Made by a program: the position numbers and the translations under genes. Below the pieces are notes generated by a model that was not told the DNA's origin, searched no databases, and saw nothing but the letters and a program-made list of their open reading frames with translations. A stretch of 37,998 nt of DNA from Myxococcales bacterium (lineage in GTDB: Bacteria; Myxococcota_A; Polyangia; Haliangiales; Haliangiaceae): NCBI GenBank assembly GCA_016794525.1, contig JAEUJY010000030.1:1-37998 (forward strand), written 5' to 3'. Positions 30,882 through 36,850 of the stretch are shown here, in pieces; within the stretch, counting starts at the first letter, position 1; the number at the start of each line of letters is the position of its first letter.

Positions 30882-32048
30882 ATGTACCCGCGCGTTGCCG
30901 GACGACTGCGCCGCCTGCCGTGGATCGCGCTGGGCCTGGCGGTCGCGGCGAGCTGCGGCGACAACCGCGGCGCGCCGATCGACGCCGGCGACGGCGGCGT
31001 CATCGACGCCGACCTGCGCGACGCGCCCGACCGCGACGCGGCAGACACCGACGCCCCGGCCACCGACGCGCCCGACCTCGACGCCCCGGCCACCGACGCG
31101 CCCGACCTCGACGCCGTCGCGGCCGACGCGCCTGACCTCGACGCGCCTGACCTCGACGCGCCCGACGTCGACGCGCCCGACGTCGACGCCGCCCCGATCG
31201 ACGCGCCCGACCTCGACGCGCCCGCCATCGACGCCATCCCGATCGACGCGCCCGAGCTGCCGCTGCCGGTCACGCTGCGGGTGATGGCGTCGAACCTGAC
31301 CAGCGGCAACTTCCAGGCGTACGAGGCGCCCGGCGCGCGGCTGATCGACGGCCTCGATCCCGACATCGCGCTGATGCAGGAGTTCAACGTCGGCGGCAAC
31401 ACGCCGGCCGAGGTGCGCGCGTTCGTCGACCAGGCGTTCGGCCCGGGCTTCTACATCAGCCGCGAGGCCGGCGTGCAGATCCCCAACGGCGTGGTCAGCC
31501 GCTACCCGATCGTCGCCGACGGGCGCTGGGACGATCCGCAGGTCGGCAACCGCGAGTTCGTCTTCGCGCGCATCGACATCCCCGGCCCGCGCGACCTGTG
31601 GGCGGTGAGCGTGCACCTGCTCACCAGCGGCGCCGGGGTCCGCAACAGCGAGGCCACCGCGCTCGCGCAGTACGTGACCGCGAACGTGCCGCCCGGCGAC
31701 TTCCTGGTCATCGGCGGCGACTTCAACACCGACACCCGCAGCGAGGCGTGCATCGGCACGATCGGCGCCGTCGTCGACACCGCCGCGCCACACCCCGCCG
31801 ACCAGGCAGGCGACGGTGACACCAACGCCGGCCGCACCAAGCCGTACGACTGGGTGCTGCCCGACGCCGACCTGCGCCCCTACCAGACCGCGGTCGCCGT
31901 CGGCACCCTCAGCTATCCCGACGGGCTGGTGCTCGACACCCGGGTCTACACGCCGCTCGCCGACGTGGCCCCCGCGATGCTCACCGACAGCGCCGCCAGC
32001 AACATGCAGCACATGGGCGTGATCAAGGCGTTCACGATCACCGAGTGA
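30882..32048 (+). CDS. Endonuclease/exonuclease/phosphatase-fold lipoprotein
   Basis: 388 residues. The lipobox is LAVAASC with Cys25, then GDNRG. Residues 35-127 are an acidic Asp-Ala-Pro-rich linker built from repeats such as APDLDAPATD. The rest is an EEP (DNase I-like) domain: VMASNLTSGN for the first strand, LMQEFN with the metal-binding Glu, SVHLLTSG, GGDFNTDTRS with the catalytic Asp/Asn, and a C-terminal YDWVLPD; a final His lies in MQHMGV. Possible substrates are extracellular DNA or phosphodiester/phosphoester lipids. Likely surface-tethered. Probably its own transcript. Confidence 0.85.
   Translation: MYPRVAGRLRRLPWIALGLAVAASCGDNRGAPIDAGDGGVIDADLRDAPDRDAADTDAPATDAPDLDAPATDAPDLDAVAADAPDLDAPDLDAPDVDAPDVDAAPIDAPDLDAPAIDAIPIDAPELPLPVTLRVMASNLTSGNFQAYEAPGARLIDGLDPDIALMQEFNVGGNTPAEVRAFVDQAFGPGFYISREAGVQIPNGVVSRYPIVADGRWDDPQVGNREFVFARIDIPGPRDLWAVSVHLLTSGAGVRNSEATALAQYVTANVPPGDFLVIGGDFNTDTRSEACIGTIGAVVDTAAPHPADQAGDGDTNAGRTKPYDWVLPDADLRPYQTAVAVGTLSYPDGLVLDTRVYTPLADVAPAMLTDSAASNMQHMGVIKAFTITE
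31006..31255 (+). repeat. Asp-Ala-Pro linker DNA repeats
   Basis: In-frame GACGCGCCCGACCTC-type repeats. One 30-bp unit (31051-31080) recurs exactly at 31081-31110; shorter degenerate units continue to 31255. Codes the acidic linker of the EEP lipoprotein. Confidence 0.85.
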
Positions 32049-32091
32049 GGCGCCGCAGCGGATCCTGACACCGCCCTGACGTCGGGCGCGG

Positions 32092-32097
32092 CATGCT
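32092..32097 (+). promoter_or_regulatory. Putative -10 (CATGCT) for the small lipoprotein/hydroxylase unit
   Basis: CATGCT six bases before the ATG at 32104; the same hexamer and spacing occur before the GTG at 35602. Confidence 0.35.
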
Positions 32098-32103
32098 CGC
32101 GCC

Positions 32104-32337
32104 ATGCACCGCGCCTTCCAGGTCATGGCCCTCGCGCTCGCGCTGGGGCTGCTCACGTTCCTCGCGTGCCGCGCGCAGTCGTCGGCACCGCCGCCCACCG
32201 CCAACCGCGCCGCCGCGCCCGGCGCCGACGCCGGCGCCGACGCCACCGCCGCCCCGCCGCCGCCGCCGCCCGCGGTGTACCTGCCGGCGTCGAAGTCGGG
32301 CGGCGCGTTCCTCGAGCACCAGCAGGCCCCGCGGTGA
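32104..32337 (+). CDS. Small lipoprotein
   Basis: 77 residues. The signal peptide (ALALALGLLTFLAC) ends with Cys22, then a polar Ala/Pro linker (PPPPPPAVYLPASKSGG) and a short end. No domain recognised; it may be a small anchor or modulator. Its stop overlaps the GTG of the hydroxylase gene (GTGA), so the two should be translated together. Confidence 0.65.
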   Translation: MHRAFQVMALALALGLLTFLACRAQSSAPPPTANRAAAPGADAGADATAAPPPPPPAVYLPASKSGGAFLEHQQAPR

Positions 32338-33233
32338 TCGCGCTCGTGGTGATCGCCGGCGTCAGCCTGGCGCTGTTCGCCGTGATGTTCGTGCCGCTCG
32401 AGCGCGCGTTCCCGGCCCGCGCGGCGCAGCGACCGTGGCGCGCCGACAGCGCGGTCGACCTGGCGTTCTTCGCGGGCCAGTACCTGGTGTGGAGCACGCT
32501 GGCGCTGGCGGTGCTGACCGCGGTGCGTGGCCAGCTCGATCACGTCGTCCCCGCGGCCTGGCGCCACGACGTCGCGGCGCTGCCGCTGGCCGCGCAGGTC
32601 GCGATCGCGATCGTCGCCGGGGATCTGCTGGTCTACGCGTGGCACCGCGCCTGCCACGCGGTGCCGCTGCTGTGGCGGTTCCACGCGGTCCACCACACCA
32701 CGACGTCGCTCGACTGGCTGGCCGCGCACCGCGAGCACCCGCTCGATGGCGTCACGACCCAGCTCGTCCAGAACCTGCCGGCGATGATCCTGGCGCTCTC
32801 CCTGCGCGAGGTCGGCGCGTTGGTGGTCATCCGCGGCGCCTGGGGGCTGTTCATCCACGCCAACCTGCGGCTCGACGTCGGCTGGCTGCGCTTCGTGCTG
32901 GGCGCGCCGGCGCTGCACCACCACCACCACGCCAAGGACGCCGTGCCCGCCAACTTCGCCAACCTCGCGCCCTGGATCGACGTCGTCTTCGGCACCTACC
33001 ACCGCCCGACCGGCCCCGAGGCCTACCCGCTCGGCGTGCCCGAGCCGGCGCCGCGCGGCTACCTCGCCCTGCTCGTCTGGCCGTTTCGCCGCCCGGCGGT
33101 TGACTCTGGCGCCAGGGGGCCCATCGTGGAGGGGCCATGCGTCACATCCTCGCCGCCACCGACCTCTCGTCTCCGTCCGACCTGGCGCTCGATCGGGCGA
33201 TCGGCCTGGCGGCGCACTGCGGCGCCGCGCTGA
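32334..33233 (+). CDS. Fatty acid hydroxylase / sterol desaturase family membrane protein
   Basis: 299 residues from GTG. Membrane helices lie near residues 2-20, 45-65 and 85-105, and again around 145-165. The di-iron His clusters of the family are HRACH, HAVHH, a further H in AAHREH, HHHHH (natural, in ALHHHHHAKD) and YHRP. Members hydroxylate or desaturate lipids, sterols or carotenoids in the membrane. Co-translated with the small lipoprotein gene. The last 33 residues are basic, lie after the expected end (VWPFRRP) and share DNA with the UspA gene in another frame. Confidence 0.85.
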   Translation: MIALVVIAGVSLALFAVMFVPLERAFPARAAQRPWRADSAVDLAFFAGQYLVWSTLALAVLTAVRGQLDHVVPAAWRHDVAALPLAAQVAIAIVAGDLLVYAWHRACHAVPLLWRFHAVHHTTTSLDWLAAHREHPLDGVTTQLVQNLPAMILALSLREVGALVVIRGAWGLFIHANLRLDVGWLRFVLGAPALHHHHHAKDAVPANFANLAPWIDVVFGTYHRPTGPEAYPLGVPEPAPRGYLALLVWPFRRPAVDSGARGPIVEGPCVTSSPPPTSRLRPTWRSIGRSAWRRTAAPR

Positions 33234-34021
33234 CGATCCTCTCGGTCGAGGAGACCCACGACGCGTCGGTGCTGACGATGGACGCCAACCCGCTGGCGCT
33301 CGGCGAGTTCACCCAGCGGATGTCCGAGTTCACCGAGGCCCAGCTGTCGGAGCGGGTCGAGCGCGCCGCCGCCGCCGGCGTCACCGCCACCGCGGTCCAC
33401 AAGCGGGGGCGCCCCACCGACGTGATCTGCGAGGTCGCCGAGGAGCTCGACGTCGAGCTGATCGTCGTCGGTAGCGCCGGCCGCACCGGGGTCAAGCGGC
33501 TGGTGCTGGGGTCGGTGGCCGAGAGCGTGGCCCACCGCGCGCCGCGACCGGTGCTGATCGCCCGCGGCAAGCAGAGCGGCGCGTTCGGCCGCGTCCTGTG
33601 GGCCACCGACTTCGGCGCGCCCGCGACCAAGGCGCTGGCGGTGGCGCGCGAGCTGGCCACCGCGACCGCCGACGTCGAGGCGCTGTACGCGTGGCACTAC
33701 CCCGCCGGCAGCATGGGCCTGGCCGCGCTCGGCGAGCGCACCCACGCGATGACCGCGCTGCGCGAGGCGCTGACCCAGGGCCCGCAGGCCCGCGGCGACG
33801 CGCTGGTCGCGGCCGAGGTCGCCGCCGGTCGGCCGCTGCGATTCTCGCTGCGCCACGGCCCGGCCGCGGAGGTGGTCGTCGAGGAGGCCGGCACGTTCGG
33901 CGCCGACCTGATCGCGATCGGCACCTACGGCTCGAGCGGCGTGCGCCGGCTGTTGCTCGGCTCGGTGGCTAGCCAGATCATGCGCCACGCCGGCTGCTCG
34001 GTGCTGGTCACCCACGCCTAG
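33137..34021 (+). CDS. Tandem UspA universal stress protein
   Basis: 294 residues, two Usp domains (1-142 and 150-294), cytoplasmic. Both carry the ATP-binding pattern Gly-x2-Gly-x9-Gly-Ser: GSAGRTGVKRLVLGS in the first and GTYGSSGVRRLLLGS in the second. The family binds ATP and supports survival under stress. The ATG at 33137 has GGAGGGG upstream. The first 97 bp overlap the 3' end of the hydroxylase gene, so its translation may depend on that gene. Confidence 0.93.
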   Translation: MRHILAATDLSSPSDLALDRAIGLAAHCGAALTILSVEETHDASVLTMDANPLALGEFTQRMSEFTEAQLSERVERAAAAGVTATAVHKRGRPTDVICEVAEELDVELIVVGSAGRTGVKRLVLGSVAESVAHRAPRPVLIARGKQSGAFGRVLWATDFGAPATKALAVARELATATADVEALYAWHYPAGSMGLAALGERTHAMTALREALTQGPQARGDALVAAEVAAGRPLRFSLRHGPAAEVVVEEAGTFGADLIAIGTYGSSGVRRLLLGSVASQIMRHAGCSVLVTHA

Positions 34022-34043
34022 CGCCGCCGGGCGCGCGGTCACG

Positions 34044-34772
34044 TCACAGCTCGTCGTCGGTGTCGTCTTGCGCGGCCTGGGTCTCGACGACCGTGGGCGG
34101 CGGCAGCGCCGGCGGGTGATCGCCCCACAGGAGCCGCTCGCCGATCCGCTGCCAGCGCGCACGCCACTCGAACACGCCCTTGGCCACCAGCGCCAGCAGG
34201 CGGTACAGCCCGCTCTCGCGCGGGTGCTCGTCCGGCGGGTTGGTCGGCGTCACGTGCGGCAGCTGGAACTCCATGCACACGACGCCGCTGGCGACGTCGG
34301 CGCTGGCGGTCGGCGCCAGCGAGCGCACCAGCTCGCTCATGCTGGCGTTGATGCCGAGCATCTCGCAGCGGAACCGCTCGACGCCGCGCTCGGCGGCCGC
34401 GGCGATCAGCCGCTGGAACAGCAGCGAGCCCAGGCCCTGGCCGTGGCAGCCGTCGAGCACCGCCACCGCGGCCTCGGCGACGCCGGGCTCGCCGTCGATC
34501 TGGATGAAGCGCGCGACGCCCAGGCCCTCTCCGTCGGGGGTGACCGCGCCCAGCGCGAAGTGGCGGACGCCGTCGACCTCGGTCAGGTAGCGCAGCTCGT
34601 CTTCGGTCAGGTCGTTCTTGTAGGTGAAGAACCGCCGGTAGCGGCTCTCGGGTGACAGCGCCAGGAAGCCGCGGCGCAGCCGCTCCTTGTCCTCGGGGCG
34701 GATCAGGCGCAGCACCACCTCGCGGCCGTCGCGCAGCCGCGCGTGCTCGCAGTAGTCCGCGTCGAAGTGCAT
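34044..34772 (-). CDS. GNAT-family acetyltransferase
   Basis: 242 residues. The start (LRDGREVVLRLIRPEDKERLRRGFLALSPESRYRRFF) is like GNAT domains of protein-lysine acetyltransferases (Pat-like). The acetyl-CoA loop is seen in VAVLDGCHGQGLGSLLFQRLI (Q-G-L-G). The C-terminal 60 residues (GLYRLLALVAKGVFEWRARWQ) are a helix-rich extension, and the end is acidic. Substrate unknown, possibly protein lysine. CATCGT lies seven bases before the ATG. Confidence 0.85.
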   Translation of the reverse strand: MHFDADYCEHARLRDGREVVLRLIRPEDKERLRRGFLALSPESRYRRFFTYKNDLTEDELRYLTEVDGVRHFALGAVTPDGEGLGVARFIQIDGEPGVAEAAVAVLDGCHGQGLGSLLFQRLIAAAAERGVERFRCEMLGINASMSELVRSLAPTASADVASGVVCMEFQLPHVTPTNPPDEHPRESGLYRLLALVAKGVFEWRARWQRIGERLLWGDHPPALPPPTVVETQAAQDDTDDEL

Positions 34773-34779
34773 CACGCCA

Positions 34780-34785
34780 ACGATG
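34780..34785 (-). promoter_or_regulatory. Putative -10 (CATCGT) for the GNAT gene
   Basis: CATCGT on the minus strand, seven bases before the ATG at 34772. Confidence 0.3.
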
Positions 34786-34970
34786 GCGCACCGGCCCGGC
34801 CGCGCCAAGCGCGAAGCCACCTCACCTGCGTGACAGATCGCCCCGCGGACGAGGCTGGGTCGAACGAGCCCGCGCCCCCGCGCCACGCGCTCGCGTGGGG
34901 AGCCACGCGGCGATCGACCCGCGGCCCGCCGCGCGCTCGCGTTGCGGGTGGGGGGCCCCACGTCTTGTGG

Positions 34971-35069
34971 GGGAGGGTCTTTTCGAAAGACCCTCTCGTT
35001 AATGCGCGGGGGAGGGTCTTCGAAGGACCCTCCCGTTATTGTGTGGGGGAGGGTCTTCGAAAGACCCTC
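34971..35069 (-). terminator. Three tandem TTCGAA hairpins after the ferredoxin gene
   Basis: Hairpins at 34971-34997, 35010-35034 and 35049-35069, with arms based on GAGGGTCT/AGACCCTC and a TTCGAA-like loop. Period is 37-38 bp. They lie directly after the ferredoxin stop on the minus strand; no U-tract is present. Either duplicated terminators or a REP-like element. The rest of the 303-bp gap (34773-34970) shows only GTGGGG/CCCCAC short palindromes and no gene. Confidence 0.7.
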
Positions 35070-35075
35070 TCTGTA

Positions 35076-35480
35076 TCAGGGAGCTTCGAACGTGAGGGCG
35101 GCGATCTTGCCGTCCTCCTTCGCCGCTTCGTCGGCGCCGGGCAGCGCCTTCTTCTGCTCGGTGATGTTCGGCCACGCCGTGACCGAATCCGCGGCGGCCG
35201 CCAGGTTGCCCGGCAGCTTCGACTTGTCGATGTCGCCGGGGGCCTTGGCGCCGGTCACCAGCGCGTTGATGTCCTTGTACACCGCCCACTTCGCCGGGAG
35301 CTCGCTCTCCTCGAAGATGGCGGTGGTCGGGCACTCCGGCTCGCACGCGCCGCAGTCGATGCACTCATCGGGGTTGATCGCGAGGGAGTTCTTGCCCTCG
35401 TAGAAGCAGTCGACAGGGCACACCGCGACGCAGTCGGTGTACTTGCACTTCACGCACGGGTCAGCGACGACGTAGGCCAT
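35076..35480 (-). CDS. fdxA: 7Fe-type (3Fe-4S/4Fe-4S) ferredoxin
   Basis: 134 residues. Cysteines sit at 9, 12, 17, 21, 25, 40, 43, 46 and 50 ([17 protein letters not shown] and [12 protein letters not shown]). The usual 7Fe assignment is a 3Fe-4S cluster from Cys9, Cys17 and Cys50 and a 4Fe-4S cluster from Cys21, Cys40, Cys43 and Cys46. The C-terminal 80 residues are a longer extension, as in FdxA-type ferredoxins. Cytoplasmic electron carrier; redox partner unknown. AAGGAGA stands upstream of the ATG at 35480. Three hairpins follow the stop. No partner gene nearby. Confidence 0.93.
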   Translation of the reverse strand: MAYVVADPCVKCKYTDCVAVCPVDCFYEGKNSLAINPDECIDCGACEPECPTTAIFEESELPAKWAVYKDINALVTGAKAPGDIDKSKLPGNLAAAADSVTAWPNITEQKKALPGADEAAKEDGKIAALTFEAP

Positions 35481-35589
35481 TGCTTCGGTCTCCTTGACGG
35501 GCGACGCCGTGGTCGCCGGCGGCAGTCATATCAGATTCGCCGGGTGGTCTGCACGCTTGCGGCACATGGACGCACCGGGGCCGGTCGGG

Positions 35590-35595
35590 CATGCT
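35590..35595 (+). promoter_or_regulatory. Putative -10 (CATGCT) for small lipoprotein
   Basis: CATGCT six bases before the GTG at 35602. Supports that start over the ATG at 35566. Confidence 0.35.
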
Positions 35596-35601
35596 GCCGG
35601 C

Positions 35602-36000
35602 GTGCGCCTCGCCGTCGCCCTCGCCGTCCTCGCCGCCGCCTGCCAGACCGGGACCTCGTCGCCGCCCGGCACCGGCAGCGGTCGCCCGCCGTCCGCCGCC
35701 ACCACCGGCCAGCCCGCGGGCGCCCCCGGCGCCGCGGTGGTCGCGATGCTGACCAAGGACGAGGCCGCGGATCTGTGCAACGCCTACGAGCGCTCGGGCG
35801 CCGCCACCGACAGCCCCGACAACCGCGACTACCTCGTCGCCAACTACCTGGCCAAGGCCGTCAAGAGCGAGACCGGCCACGCCTGGCTGATCAACTTCGC
35901 GCGGCTGGGCGCCGACAAGGCGGCGCGGATCGACGCGCTCAACCGGGCCGCCAAGGACGCCGGGCTCACCAGCTGTCCGCTGGTCGCGATGTGGCAGTGA
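35602..36000 (+). CDS. Small lipoprotein of unknown function
   Basis: 132 residues from GTG. A short signal peptide (VRLAVALAVLAAAC) gives Cys14, then a Ser/Pro/Gly linker to residue 45. Residues 48-132 form a compact helical domain with two further cysteines (LCNAYERSGAATDSPDN, SCPLVAMW), perhaps a disulfide. An ATG at 35566 adds twelve residues before the signal peptide and is less likely. The family is not recognised. Converges on the next gene and overlaps it by 35 bp. Confidence 0.7.
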   Translation: MRLAVALAVLAAACQTGTSSPPGTGSGRPPSAATTGQPAGAPGAAVVAMLTKDEAADLCNAYERSGAATDSPDNRDYLVANYLAKAVKSETGHAWLINFARLGADKAARIDALNRAAKDAGLTSCPLVAMWQ

Positions 36001-36664
36001 CGTCGAGCGCGCGGGCCAGCGCCCCGGCGTGGGCCTCGCCGGCGAGCGGGTAGAGCGGCGGGCACACCACGACGCGCACCTCGGGCGGCCGCGGGCCGCG
36101 GCGCCGCGCGATCACCGGCACGATCGGCACGCGCACCATCCGCGCGACCGTCACCAGATCGAGGCGGGCGGCGAGCGCGCGCGACGCGACCACCGGCAGG
36201 CCGGCGCGCAGCGCGGCCAGCGCGTGGCGGGTGGCCGCCGCGTCGTCGTCAGTGACGACGTGGTTGCCGAGGCGCGGCGCCAGCCACGCCGGCAGCACCG
36301 GCGCCGTCGACAGCACGAACGCCGGGGCCCCGGCGAGGATCGCGCGCAAGAGCGCCGGGTCGTCGGTGCCGGCGACGACGATCGCCGCCCGCGCCGGCAC
36401 CACGCCGAGGCGATCGACCTCGACGCCGTCGAGCGCGAGCAAGCGCGCCGCGATCGCCGCCGCCTGGGTGGCGCGCTCGCTGGGCGTGCCGGGCGCGCGC
36501 CACGACCGCGCGGTGGCGGTGGCGGTTAGCCAGCCGACCCGCAGCCGCTGGCCGCGCGCGTGCAGCGCCCGCCCCATCCGCACCGCCGCCGCCAGCCGCG
36601 GGAACGCCGGGCGATCCGCGCGCCAGCCGGGAGTCTCGTCGAGTATCACCGCGTGCATCGACAT
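35966..36664 (-). CDS. Unknown protein with weak lipid-acyltransferase likeness
   Basis: 232 residues, without clear signal or membrane segment. The order of elements (AAIVVAGTDDPALLRAILAG, APAFVLSTAPVLPAWL, HALAALRAGLPVVASRAL, RMVRVPIVPVIARRRG, VRVVVCPPLYPL) follows that of LpxL/PlsC-type acyltransferases, but the catalytic HX4D motif is missing where it should be (VAGTDD). It may be an inactive or very divergent relative, or another alpha/beta protein. The ATG at 36664 is supported by GAGGAGG five bases upstream; longer frames lack this. Divergent from the DUF2252 gene. Confidence 0.6.
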   Translation of the reverse strand: MSMHAVILDETPGWRADRPAFPRLAAAVRMGRALHARGQRLRVGWLTATATARSWRAPGTPSERATQAAAIAARLLALDGVEVDRLGVVPARAAIVVAGTDDPALLRAILAGAPAFVLSTAPVLPAWLAPRLGNHVVTDDDAAATRHALAALRAGLPVVASRALAARLDLVTVARMVRVPIVPVIARRRGPRPPEVRVVVCPPLYPLAGEAHAGALARALDVTATSRPADSW

Positions 36665-36697
36665 GTCGTCCTCCTCGCCCAGCACCATCGGCCCGCT

Positions 36698-36830
36698 CGG
36701 TGACCGCGCGCGGGCCGCGCGGTAGCGATCGGGCAACATCGCGGCGCCGGCGGCGGCCGCGACCGCGCCGTCACCGGACGGTCACCGACGCGCCGCCAGT
36801 TGTCGCGCCCGCGTCGTCGGCGCGTCACCG
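36698..36830. promoter_or_regulatory. Repeated GTCACCG sites in a divergent region
   Basis: GTCACCG occurs directly at 36770, 36781 and 36824, and inverted (CGGTGAC) at 36698. The first two are 11 bases apart, one helical turn. The region lies between two divergent genes; possible operator. No gene seen in 36665-36850. Confidence 0.35.
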
Positions 36831-36850
36831 GGCGGCGGTGTGATGGCGCG

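Noticed and set aside
32916-32934. His-tag-like run in the hydroxylase
   Set aside because: The five histidines fall where the family's third His cluster is expected; no vector sequence nearby. Natural.
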